This document shows positions 8,360 to 15,364 of a DNA stretch of 64,000 nucleotides, piece by piece. The position numbers were made by a program, and so were the translations under genes. Each line of letters begins with the position of its first letter. The stretch's first letter is position 1. The stretch lies in assembly GCA_963734065.1 (NCBI GenBank), contig CAVTFN010000005.1, positions 620,001-684,000 on the forward strand, read 5' to 3'. This DNA is from DATBLE01 sp963734065. GTDB taxonomy: Bacteria > Actinomycetota > Thermoleophilia > Gaiellales > Gaiellaceae. The notes under the pieces were generated by a model. The model was not told where the DNA came from and made no database searches. It worked only from the letters and a program-made list of their open reading frames with translations.

Positions 8360-8703
8360 GCCGCCTCGACCTCCTCCGTGTGCTGGTCGATCGTCTGGTC
8401 GAGGAAGCGTCCGATCGCTTCTGCGGGGCGGGCGCCGACAAAGCCCGTGACGGGCTTACCGTCGCGGAAGACGGCAACCGTAGGAATGCTCTGGATCCCG
8501 AACTGGGCGGCGAGCATCTGCTCGGCCTCGACGTCGACCTTGGCCAGTTCGATCTTGCCTTCGCGCTTGGCGACCTCGGACTCGATCGCCGGGCCGAGCA
8601 TACGGCAGGGGCCGCACCAAGCAGCCCAGAAATCGACGACGACAGGCAGTTCGTGGGAGCGCTCGAGCACGTCCCGCTCGAAGGTCTCAGTAGTCACATC
8701 CAT
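8356..8703 (-). CDS. trxA: Thioredoxin
   Basis: A 115-residue classical thioredoxin with WAAWCGPCRM (Cys30 and Cys33), the cis-proline segment SIPTVAVF and the C-terminal GARPAEAI helix. The ATG at 8703 follows an AAGGAG box. A longer in-frame extension upstream lies inside the regulator gene's 3' region and is not coding. It is sandwiched between an ArsR-type regulator and OsmC, so it is probably the dedicated reductant of a peroxide or sulfane-sulfur response rather than the housekeeping thioredoxin. Confidence 0.92.
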   Translation of the reverse strand: MDVTTETFERDVLERSHELPVVVDFWAAWCGPCRMLGPAIESEVAKREGKIELAKVDVEAEQMLAAQFGIQSIPTVAVFRDGKPVTGFVGARPAEAIGRFLDQTIDQHTEEVEAA

Positions 8704-8722
8704 GTTCAGCACTCCTTTGTGG

Positions 8723-9064
8723 CTAGGCGGTGGCACTGCCGACCAGGGCAGCGAGGCTTGAGAGTTGGGATTGCAGCGCGCCGCAGACCTGCTCGCAGAG
8801 GGCGAAGACGCCTTCGTCTGCGATCCGGTAGTAGACGTGGTTGCCCTCTTTGCGGCGGGCGAGCATGCCCGCATCGACGAGGACGCCGAGGTGCTTGGAG
8901 ACGTTCTGCTGGCCGGCGTCGAGCTGCTCGGCCAGCTCGTTGACGCTCAGCTCGCCCTCGCGGAGGAGGTCGAGCATCCGGATCCGCAGCGGCTCACTGA
9001 GCGCGCGGAAGCGGCGGGCGATCAGCTCGGCCAGATCTTCGGGAAGCGGGTGGGGAATCGCCAT
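8723..9064 (-). CDS. ArsR/SmtB-family transcriptional regulator
   Basis: A 113-residue winged-helix protein with the recognition helix in LSVNELAEQLDAGQQNVSKH and wing RRKEGNHVYYRI. It lacks the metal-binding ELCVCDL motif of ArsR proper, but carries Cys90 and Cys94 (FALCEQVCG) in the C-terminal dimer helix. This is more like thiol-based members such as BigR/SqrR, which sense persulfides or oxidants. It heads the thioredoxin-OsmC-MMPL-cupin operon and faces a glutaredoxin gene across an AT-rich operator region, so autoregulation and control of both directions are likely. Confidence 0.88.
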   Translation of the reverse strand: MAIPHPLPEDLAELIARRFRALSEPLRIRMLDLLREGELSVNELAEQLDAGQQNVSKHLGVLVDAGMLARRKEGNHVYYRIADEGVFALCEQVCGALQSQLSSLAALVGSATA

Positions 9065-9149
9065 ACTCTTCTCCTCTACACTAACAAACGATTTAGTTGT
9101 ATAGTAGTATACCTAGACAGGATAGTCAACCCAGCAGAGGAGAGTTGCG
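9065..9149. promoter_or_regulatory. Divergent promoter with ArsR-type operator
   Basis: An unusually AT-rich stretch for this genome (9075-9125). An imperfect 21-bp dyad spans 9080-9100 (half-sites ACTAACAAA and TTTAGTTGT), 12 of 21 positions symmetric. TATAGT-like hexamers occur on both strands just right of it. The regulator RBS and the glutaredoxin RBS (AGAGGAGAG) flank the region. Confidence 0.65.
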
Positions 9150-9536
9150 ATGTACGAGCTCTGGCAGACCGAGTGGTGTCCCGCTTCCCGTCGCGTGCGG
9201 CAGCGGCTGACCGAGCTTGGGATCGACTACTTCACCCGCCAAGTGCCGGTCGAACGCGACGATCGCACGCTGCTGCGCGTACGCGCTGGCACAGACACGA
9301 TCCCTGTCCTCGTCGCGCCGACAGGAGCAGTCCTCGTCGGTGAGGACACGATCAGCAACTACCTAAACGCGCACGTGCCTGTCCCAGCAGAAGCGCGTGC
9401 ACACCGGCTGAAGGCGGAGAAAGCCCGCCGCCGCTACCTCGAGGAGGAATGCAAATGCTCACAACCACCTACACCCTCAGCGCCGCCACCGAAGCGTCCT
9501 TCGAAGAAGCTGTCGAGCGTGTCAAAGAGGAGCTGA
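9150..9536 (+). CDS. Glutaredoxin-like protein with CxxS active site
   Basis: A 128-residue protein whose first 80 residues form a glutaredoxin/GST-N thioredoxin fold: strand, WCPASRRV active-site turn, helix, and the cis-proline segment TIPVLVAP followed by EDTISNYL. The active site is CPAS, so it is monothiol-type. The tail (from about residue 95) is basic and then Pro/Ser/Lys rich and overlaps the start of the DUF302 gene by 82 bases in another frame. Divergent placement from the ArsR-thioredoxin-OsmC operon suggests co-regulation. Confidence 0.8.
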   Translation: MYELWQTEWCPASRRVRQRLTELGIDYFTRQVPVERDDRTLLRVRAGTDTIPVLVAPTGAVLVGEDTISNYLNAHVPVPAEARAHRLKAEKARRRYLEEECKCSQPPTPSAPPPKRPSKKLSSVSKRS

Positions 9537-9856
9537 AAGCCGAAGACTTCGGCGTCCTCTGCGAAATCGACGTGCAAGCCACCCTCAAGGAGAAGCTCGG
9601 CGTCGAGCGAGAGCCGTACCTGATCCTCGGCGCCTGCAACCCACCACTCGCACACCGTGCCCTCAGCGTCGAGCCCGAGCTCGGCACCCTGCTGCCCTGC
9701 AACGTCGTCGTCTACCGGGTCGGCGGTGAGACGCACATCTCCGCCATCGACGCCGACCGCATGCTCTCCCTCGTCGACAACCCCGACCTCGCCCCCATCG
9801 CCGCTCAAGTCCGGGCGAAGCTCGCCGACGTCGTCGAGCGAGCAAGCAGCCACTAA
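9455..9856 (+). CDS. DUF302 protein
   Basis: A 133-residue protein matching DUF302: an N-terminal strand, the helix AATEASFEEAVERVKEELKA, then GFGVL-like EDFGVLCEIDVQ, the segment YLILGACNPPLAHRAL and a final LLPCNVVVYR strand. The family is frequently found beside redox and sulfur genes; its activity is unknown. ATG at 9455 is chosen because GAGGAGG at 9440-9446 lies 8 bases before it; ATG at 9449 is too close. The start lies inside the glutaredoxin gene, giving translational coupling. Confidence 0.88.
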   Translation: MLTTTYTLSAATEASFEEAVERVKEELKAEDFGVLCEIDVQATLKEKLGVEREPYLILGACNPPLAHRALSVEPELGTLLPCNVVVYRVGGETHISAIDADRMLSLVDNPDLAPIAAQVRAKLADVVERASSH

Positions 9857-9956
9857 TCCGACTGCCGGCCGCCCCTCAGAAGCGGACTCCAACTCGACGA
9901 GGTGCTGGCTGAAGAAGACAGTACTGCTGCCCTCTGGAAGGTGACCGGAGGAATCA

Positions 9957-10120
9957 GCATGACTCGGCTGGCGCCGGCCAGTGCCAGCGGCGAGCGAGCC
10001 AAAGCGCGACGTAGACGAGGGCGACGAGAACCGGCACTTCGATCAGCGGCCCCACCACGCCTGCCAGAGCCTGGCCGGAAGTGGCGCCGAAGACGCCGAC
10101 GGAAACGGCGATCGCAAGCT
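9957..10120 (-). pseudogene. C-terminal remnant of an ACR3-type arsenite efflux permease
   Basis: Read on the minus strand, this segment encodes a typical ACR3 end: PELAIAVSVGVFGATSGQAL, AGVVGPLIEVPVLVALVYVA and a terminal LWLARRW stretch ending in a TGA. The remaining protein, about 300 residues expected, is absent: to the right the sequence changes into an unrelated plus-strand coding fragment. An ACR3 gene beside an ArsR-type regulator suggests that an arsenic-resistance operon once stood here. Confidence 0.75.
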
Positions 10121-10292
10121 CTGGCACACCCGAGCGACGATCGTCGTCAACACGTTCTCAGTCGCACACTTCCACGTCAGCCTGAAACGCGGCCACACCT
10201 ACACAGTCCGCATCTACCTCCCCCAACGACAATCAGGCCCCGGCTACCTCGACGGCTCCAGCCACATCCGCCGAGTAGGCGGCAACTCCTAA
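10118..10292 (+). pseudogene. Remnant of a secreted-protein C-terminal domain
   Basis: The plus-strand frame ending TAA at 10290-10292 reads a beta-rich segment (VNTFSVAHFHVSLKRGHTYT, then VRIYLPQRQSGPGYLDGSS). It looks like the end of a secreted beta-sandwich protein. It starts abruptly where the antisense ACR3 remnant ends, and the upstream part of this frame is only the shadow of that remnant. It is probably not expressed as a functional protein. Confidence 0.4.
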
Positions 10293-10301
10293 CGCTAAGC
10301 C

Positions 10302-10339
10302 GAGGGGCGGCCTCTAGCGAAAGCCCGAGACCGCCCCTC
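10302..10339 (+). terminator. Strong hairpin, terminator-like
   Basis: Perfect 9-bp arms GAGGGGCGG (10302-10310) and CCGCCCCTC (10331-10339) around a 20-base loop, between the remnant pair and the next gene. There is no U-tract. Confidence 0.6.
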
Positions 10340-10368
10340 CAGCCAGACGCCCCGTAGAGTTGAGCCAG

Positions 10369-11097
10369 ATGCGACCGATCGGATTGCGGCTGCTCCACGA
10401 GGAGGAGGTCGAGGGAGTCGTCTCGTCGGTGTTCGTCGACATTCGGGCGCGGATGCCGTTCGTGCCGGCGCTGTTCAAGGCGTTGGCCGCCGACGCAGAC
10501 GCTCTCGTGGCGGCGTGGTTGCAGGCGCGCGCGATCTACGACGACCCACGCTCGTCTGCCGCAGCGGAGGAGATCCGAAGAAGCGTCGGGGCTGGCATCG
10601 GCTTTGAGCCAAGCCGCCGTGTCAGAGAGGTACTGGCACCGTTCGCCGCTGAACTCCCTTTCATGCTGCTGATCGTGACCTCGCTTCAGCTTTCGCTCCG
10701 TGGGGAGTTGCCAGAGCAGCCCATCCCTGAGCTGGATCTCCCGGCTGCGGCGCCGGTGCCCGAGCCCGAGTTCTCTGACCGTGGCGAGCATCCGCTGTTT
10801 CCGGAGATCTGCTCGGTCTACGGGACGCGGCACCTTCCAAGCGTTTTTCGAACCCTGGCGGCAAACGGGGTGCTTGAGGAGACCTGGGACGCTTTCGGCC
10901 CCTTCCTGGCCAGCTCCTCGGGAGCGGCGGCGGTCGCACGTGTGAGCCTGGCGGCCGACAGGCGGGCACGCTCGATGCCCGACGTCGCTTCGTTCGCCGT
11001 CGAGCGTGCCCGACCGATACTCGACCAGTTCTCCCTGGCCCTTCCCCGCAACCTGATCCTCGCGGTCGCCGGGTGCACGGGCCACCGACCGGGCTGA
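10369..11097 (+). CDS. DehI-like (2-haloacid dehalogenase DehI family) helical protein
   Basis: A 242-residue, mainly helical protein with an internal two-fold repeat. A segment around residues 15-60 (VFVDIRARMPFVPALFKALA) is echoed around 145-185 (ICSVYGTRHLPSVFRTLAAN). This pseudo-dimeric repeat with FVP.LFKALA and LPSVFRTLA resembles the DehI halocarboxylic acid dehydrogenase/dehalogenase family. Key catalytic residues cannot be verified by eye. ATG at 10369 is preferred over TTG at 10360. No obvious operon partner. Confidence 0.6.
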   Translation: MRPIGLRLLHEEEVEGVVSSVFVDIRARMPFVPALFKALAADADALVAAWLQARAIYDDPRSSAAAEEIRRSVGAGIGFEPSRRVREVLAPFAAELPFMLLIVTSLQLSLRGELPEQPIPELDLPAAAPVPEPEFSDRGEHPLFPEICSVYGTRHLPSVFRTLAANGVLEETWDAFGPFLASSSGAAAVARVSLAADRRARSMPDVASFAVERARPILDQFSLALPRNLILAVAGCTGHRPG

Positions 11098-11176
11098 TCG
11101 ACAGCCGCCGACTCAGCCTCGCGGCTCCTATCGTTTCCGGTTTAGTGTCGGTTGCTACGCGACCGCGGTCCCGAGC

Positions 11177-11728
11177 TCAATGCTTCGCCCTCCGCTCGGC
11201 CTCGGCGGCGATCTCGCGCAGAGACAAACGCACGGCGTTCGTCCAGGAGCGGGCTACCCGGGCTCCCCACCAGGCGCCGAGCGCCCACAGATCGGTGCCG
11301 AGCTCGCCCTCCCAGGTCAACTCGGTGCGGTCGTCCACTTCTTTCAGGCCGAACGACTCGGACACATGTGGCACCGGGCCGCGCACGATGCGGAACACGA
11401 CCCGCTGCGGCCGGTCGAACCGGACGGTCTCGACGGTCGTGGTCAGACCGCACTTGAGCGGTGTGAAGTGCGCGGCGAGGACCATGTCCGAACCGCGCTC
11501 CCACACCTGCAGCTTCCGCTCGAGCGCGCGCGGGGTCCGTGCCAGATACGGCGCCGCGATCACGTCGAACACAAGGTCTCGCGGCGCGTCGATCAGAACC
11601 CGGACCGGCCCGAGCGTTCGAACGGTCCTGCCGACTCCGAGATCGATCGTGATCGCGCCGGCTGCGAACAGGCGGTAGAGACGCCGAGCCGCCAGAGACG
11701 CAGCGAGCGCGAGCATCGCTCTTCGCAT
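11177..11728 (-). CDS. SRPBCC (polyketide cyclase/START-like) protein
   Basis: A 183-residue protein: a short N-terminal hydrophobic or amphipathic segment (MLALAASLAARRLYRLFAAG), then an SRPBCC domain opening VRVLIDAPRDLVFDVIAAPY. Alternating strands follow (TTTVETVRFDRPQRVVFRIV) and a long C-terminal helix ending EIAAEAERRAKH. The family binds hydrophobic ligands or lipids. The ATG at 11728 starts the recognisable protein; the longer frame to 11944 has poor composition. Confidence 0.75.
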   Translation of the reverse strand: MRRAMLALAASLAARRLYRLFAAGAITIDLGVGRTVRTLGPVRVLIDAPRDLVFDVIAAPYLARTPRALERKLQVWERGSDMVLAAHFTPLKCGLTTTVETVRFDRPQRVVFRIVRGPVPHVSESFGLKEVDDRTELTWEGELGTDLWALGAWWGARVARSWTNAVRLSLREIAAEAERRAKH

Positions 11729-12107
11729 CGCTCGAGTGTATGGCTGCGACGGACGTCGAGCTCTGCCAGTGTCGCCGACTGGCAACTCAATGACTCGTTG
11801 CGAGCCGGAGGCGCGAGATGATCGCCGACCACACCTCGTGGTGCCAGCGGCCGGCGCTCGCTGCGGACGCTTCGTCCCAGGCGTATCCATGTCGGCGTAG
11901 GCTCTAGAGAGGTCGCCGTTCCCCGCAACAGCAGCCGGCGACACCAGCAGGAGCCGCTAATGGACGGGTCGGATCCTTGGCTGGCTCTGTTGGCCGGGCC
12001 CCAGTGATCGCGATGGCGGTCTCCATGCCGACCGTGTCCGGGAAGAGCATGAGCTGCACAGCACGCCCGCAACTGGCAGTTCCGCTCGAGGCCTGGACAT
12101 CCCAAGC
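11729..12107. other. Gene-free stretch
   Basis: No supportable ORF. A minus-strand run near 11960-12060 (MLFPDTVGMETAIAITGA) looks protein-like but is short, lacks a ribosome site and matches no family I recognise. Confidence 0.3.
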
Positions 12108-12416
12108 TCACAAAGCGTTCTTGCGAAGCTTCTCGCGCCGCCGCTGGGCTCGTTTCGCCTGTGCGGTGGCGCAGCTGGCGCTGCAGTAGAGCACGCGCAA
12201 CTCCGACTCGCGCGGGAGGAAGAACTTCTCCGGCTCGGATTCGACGAGTGCCGGTCGCCACGCCTTCGGGAACGCGAAACCCATCTCCGCCTGGTCGCGC
12301 GAGAACCCGAGATAGACGATCTGCCCGACGCGGAACCTCGCGCAGCCACGCACCCACGCCTCGTACGAGCGAGGCAGGTCGGCGGCGACCGTGCGGACGT
12401 CGTCGAGGGTGACCAT
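12108..12416 (-). CDS. MmcQ/YjbR-like protein with a replaced C-terminus
   Basis: A 102-residue protein. Residues 1-73 follow the MmcQ/YjbR fold closely (MVTLDDVRTVAADLPRSYEA, FRVGQIVYLGFSRDQAEMGF, PEKFFLPRESELR). Where the family continues with the conserved tryptophan-containing strand and final helix, this protein instead ends in a Cys/Lys/Arg-rich tail (VLYCSASCATAQAKRAQRRR). That tail resembles the end of a small zinc-ribbon-type protein. It is probably an in-frame deletion fusion between two genes. It may be non-functional or a new combination. The ATG at 12416 is the conserved family start. Confidence 0.65.
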   Translation of the reverse strand: MVTLDDVRTVAADLPRSYEAWVRGCARFRVGQIVYLGFSRDQAEMGFAFPKAWRPALVESEPEKFFLPRESELRVLYCSASCATAQAKRAQRRREKLRKNAL

Positions 12417-13020
12417 TAGCCTCCTTTGCTCGCTGCGGACATTGTCACCGTAGAGACGCGGTCTACGCCCAAAACTCATCGTCTCGAGGCGTCAAGAGGT
12501 GGGCAACCCCTCCCCTGCGCGCACGCGCGGGCCCCGGTGGGAGCTGCGGCTCGTCGTGTGGACGACCAAAACATTTCCGTCCCGGCTCTACCATCGATGG
12601 GGGAGGGTCTATTTGTGCGATTCCGCCTGGCCATGCCGGTTTGCATCTGGTTGCGGGCAGGCGCGAATCGCCGCGTTGCACCCTCGGCGACCGAGTCTCC
12701 GAAGCGTGCTGATGCGCGTGTGGGGCCCGCCATGTCGGTTGGCCGCCGAGTGGGATCCAAAAGTCAGGATGGAGAGGCTGCGGGCAACTGCGATAAATGG
12801 AAACTGCCTGCATCCGTGCGCTTTCCAGCCTGCAACAAGATGCACCTACACGCGGTGTTCGGCGGCCAGTCCGTACTCCCGCCGTGCTCCTCGCGCCGGC
12901 CATAGTGAACGGCCGATCTCACTTCTTCAGCAGCGCTGATCGCATGGCCTTCTGGGATGGACTAGCTGTTCGTCCGGCCCAGCATTTGCATCCTGGGCTG
13001 CTGCGCAGGATGATGCCTCT
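12417..13020. other. Gene-free stretch
   Basis: About 600 bases in which several overlapping frames are open on both strands, but none shows family features, a ribosome site or consistent third-position bias. I see nothing supportable. The cytochrome c gene starts at its right edge. Confidence 0.3.
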
Positions 13021-13743
13021 GTGCGGTGGCGTGTGGTCGTCACCAGTGTTCTTGCGGCGTGCTTGCTTGCTGCTGTGTTCTTCGCGGCCACGGAGGGGAA
13101 GGCCCATTCTGGCGGCGCCTCGACAGCAGTCGGGCGGGTCGACCCTCATGTCGCTGCCGGGGCGCACGACTTCGTGCAGTTCGCGTGTTCGGCCTGCCAC
13201 GGCAACCTCGGCCGTGGCGGCGTCTCTCCGTTCGTGCCGGCGCTGAACGTCGTCGGCAAGTCGCTCACTGTGAAGGCGCTCACGACGATCATCACGCATG
13301 GCCTGGGCGAGTCGGCGAACCCGAAGCGGCCGTACATGCCGGTGTGGGGGCCGGTGATCTCGAAGCAGCAGGTCGCCGATCTCGTCGCCTACATCCGCGC
13401 GGGCTTACCGCGGGTTCAGTACGCGAGGCCGGTGCCGATCCCCGGCAACCAGGGGGCCGTCGTCGCTGGCGCCGCCGCCTACATTCACTACGGGTGCATC
13501 AACTGCCACGGCCCGAACGCGCTCGGAGGCGTCCCCAACCCACTTTCGCCGGACAAGTCGATCCCGCCGCTCTCGGGGCAGGACTTCCGGAAGGAGTTCA
13601 ACACAGACAAGAAGATCCTCGACGTGATCCGGTCGGGCAGCGTGATCGGCAAGCAGCCGATCGCGAGCATGCCGCACTGGGGCGGGATCATCCCGGCATG
13701 GCAGCTGAAGGCGCTCGTCGCCTACCTGAAGACGCTCAAGTAG
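13021..13743 (+). CDS. Diheme c-type cytochrome, exported
   Basis: A 240-residue protein starting with GTG. An N-terminal hydrophobic segment (about 5-23) is a signal peptide or anchor. Two cytochrome c domains carry CSACH (56-60) and CINCH (159-163). Methionines in YMPVW (106) and SMPHW (217) are likely distal heme ligands. The protein should act in electron transfer on the outer face of the membrane. No oxidase or partner gene is adjacent; the nearest respiratory genes are the cyd cluster at 30-37 kb. Confidence 0.88.
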   Translation: MRWRVVVTSVLAACLLAAVFFAATEGKAHSGGASTAVGRVDPHVAAGAHDFVQFACSACHGNLGRGGVSPFVPALNVVGKSLTVKALTTIITHGLGESANPKRPYMPVWGPVISKQQVADLVAYIRAGLPRVQYARPVPIPGNQGAVVAGAAAYIHYGCINCHGPNALGGVPNPLSPDKSIPPLSGQDFRKEFNTDKKILDVIRSGSVIGKQPIASMPHWGGIIPAWQLKALVAYLKTLK

Positions 13744-13860
13744 TCCTCGGCAACTGCGGTCTGACCGCTTATCCGTCTGTCCACGGCTGAAGTTCGTTCT
13801 CATGGCGAATCCGTACCTGCTACGGATGTGTTCGACCCGCCTGGCTGAGATTCTGTGCGT

Positions 13861-13940
13861 AACAACCCTCGATCAAGACCATCCACTGACGTGCCGACTT
13901 GAATCGAGGTTGTTCAGGAGGGCCCGTAACGGGCCCTCCT
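13861..13940 (+). terminator. Compound hairpin: long imperfect stem plus 11-bp perfect stem
   Basis: AACAACCCTCGAT (13861-13873) can pair with ATCGAGGTTGTT (13903-13914) with one bulge. Immediately after comes a perfect 11-bp hairpin AGGAGGGCCCG-TAA-CGGGCCCTCCT (13916-13940). It lies between convergent genes (cytochrome and DUF5661) and could terminate both. The two-hairpin order also fits a small structured RNA. Confidence 0.6.
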
Positions 13941-14002
13941 CGTATGTCCGGACCGGGACGTAACGGTGACGATCAGTCGCAGGAGCTAGAGCTCAAGGAG
14001 AA

Positions 14003-14272
14003 TCACCCGGCAGCTTCGGCTTCGGCCTCCATCTTCGCGAGACGCGTGTAGTAGTCGGGGAACTCCTTCAGGTGCGCGAGCGCGATCTTGCCGGTGATGA
14101 TTGGGTCGCTGCCGGTCACGTCCGTCTGGGGGTCGTGCAGCCCGTGCTCGAGTTCGACGCCCATGCCGAGCCGGAACTGCTCCACATCGAAGGGCGCAGT
14201 CGCCCAGTCGATGCCGATCTGTTCGCCGATCGAACGCGCTTCCTCGACGGTGAAGGTCGCAGTGGCGGTCAT
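14003..14272 (-). CDS. DUF5661 protein
   Basis: An 89-residue protein resembling DUF5661: an ARSIGEQIGIDWATAPFDVE helix-turn, FRLGMGVELEHGLHDPQTDV and a DPIITGKIALAHLKEFPDYY segment with conserved His and Tyr. Function is unknown. ATG at 14272 is preceded by GAGGAGA. It lies 182 bases before the DUF1918 gene on the same strand reading direction; the two may not be co-transcribed because the intervening order is 14673 to 14455 then 14272. Confidence 0.75.
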   Translation of the reverse strand: MTATATFTVEEARSIGEQIGIDWATAPFDVEQFRLGMGVELEHGLHDPQTDVTGSDPIITGKIALAHLKEFPDYYTRLAKMEAEAEAAG

Positions 14273-14454
14273 CTCGTCTCCTCTCGTCGGGTCAGGTGCA
14301 ATGAGCGAAGAGGCGGGTCTCTCGGAAAGGGCGACTTTGGGCCGCCGGTCTCGGGAACAGGGACGCATGCTCGGTGCGCAGGATGGCCTCTTGGTTCCGG
14401 TCGATCTCGAAAGCCCAGCGCGGCGTGCTGCTCGTCGCGGAGGATCCCGACAAG

Positions 14455-14673
14455 CTAGCGCGCGGTCTTTGCTTGGCGGATGGTCGCGTCGCCGCTTGGG
14501 TAGAGGATGCTTTCGTGGCCGTCGTCCCAGCGGACACGATAGTGCTCGTGCGCCGACTCCCCGAGCACCTCGAGGATCTCGCCGGTGCGCGGCTTCTCGC
14601 CCTGGCGGTGCTCCTGGATCTCGATCACGGCACCGACTCCCGTGCCGGCTGTCTTTTTCGTCGTCGCCGCCAT
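14455..14673 (-). CDS. DUF1918 protein (first of two)
   Basis: A 72-residue protein with a DUF1918 SH3-like barrel: GAVIEIQEH, GEILEVLG, HYRVRWDDGHESILYPSGDA. A short Lys/Thr-rich N-terminus precedes it. Such proteins are common in actinobacterial stress clusters; their ligand is unknown. The core HYRVRWDDGHES block is identical in the paralogue at 19785-20045. It is divergent from the CBS gene at 14839. Confidence 0.85.
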   Translation of the reverse strand: MAATTKKTAGTGVGAVIEIQEHRQGEKPRTGEILEVLGESAHEHYRVRWDDGHESILYPSGDATIRQAKTAR

Positions 14674-14838
14674 GTTTGTCTCCTCGGTCGGGAACGTAGA
14701 CAGCGTATGGGTCGGCTGGGCGCAGGGACGTCGGGGTGTTCCCTGATCTGGGCTCGGCCGATCGAATCCGTGTTCTCGCCGATGCCGCAGCCCCGCCTGA
14801 TCGGTGACGATTGCCGAGATTGCCACGGGAGGTGGAGT

Positions 14839-15252
14839 GTGAACGTCAGCGAGATGAGCGAGCAGCCTGTCTGCGTCACGCCCGAGACCGACATCGTGAA
14901 CGCGGCACTGACCATGGCCGACCACGAACTGGGAGCTCTCCCAGTCTGCGAGGAAGGGCACCTGGTCGGCGTCATCACCAACCGCTACATCGTCTTTCGC
15001 TACCTCGTAGGCTCATCCCACCAGGGCCGGCTCGTCGCCCACTACATGACTCGTGACCCGGTCACGATCCGCCCCGACGACTCGCTGGAGCGAGCTGAAG
15101 CGCTGATGTCGCAGTGCCAGATCCGCCGCCTGCCCGTCTGCGAGCACAGACAGCTGGTCGGGATGATCGCCGAGCGCGACGTGGCCGCCTCGCGTGCGTC
15201 GGGTTACAGAAGGAGCTCCCCCAAGCGGCCGATGGCGTTGCTGCAGCGCTGA
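14839..15252 (+). CDS. Two-CBS-domain protein
   Basis: A 137-residue protein made of a CBS pair (VNVSEMSEQPVCVTPETDIV through IVFRYL, then HYMTRDPVTIRPDDSLERAE through ERDVAASRA). The GTG at 14839 follows GGGAGG at 14827-14832 by 6 bases; the frame upstream is the shadow of the DUF1918 gene. CBS pairs bind adenine nucleotides and resemble the hypoxic response protein type. It is immediately upstream of the P-type ATPase and may sense energy status or regulate it. Confidence 0.85.
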   Translation: MNVSEMSEQPVCVTPETDIVNAALTMADHELGALPVCEEGHLVGVITNRYIVFRYLVGSSHQGRLVAHYMTRDPVTIRPDDSLERAEALMSQCQIRRLPVCEHRQLVGMIAERDVAASRASGYRRSSPKRPMALLQR

Positions 15253-15293
15253 CCTGGGGAAGCGACGGCCTTACTCCGCTGTTGGCCCAGGTC
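15251..15293 (+). promoter_or_regulatory. Inverted repeat in the mgtA leader
   Basis: Perfect 8-bp arms GACCTGGG (15251-15258) and CCCAGGTC (15286-15293) at the end of the CBS gene and before the ATPase. It could be a terminator, attenuator or leader-RNA stem. No known Mg riboswitch could be recognised. Confidence 0.4.
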
Positions 15294-15364
15294 GCGGCCG
15301 CGTCGCGTGCGATGGTGGTGTCAGCGTGCTTGGTTTGAGCGGTCGCTCCCTGGTGCCTGAGAAG

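Noticed and set aside
12463..12903. A 146-residue minus-strand ORF in the gap before cytochrome c
   Set aside because: No ribosome site, no family features and competing open frames of equal quality on both strands.
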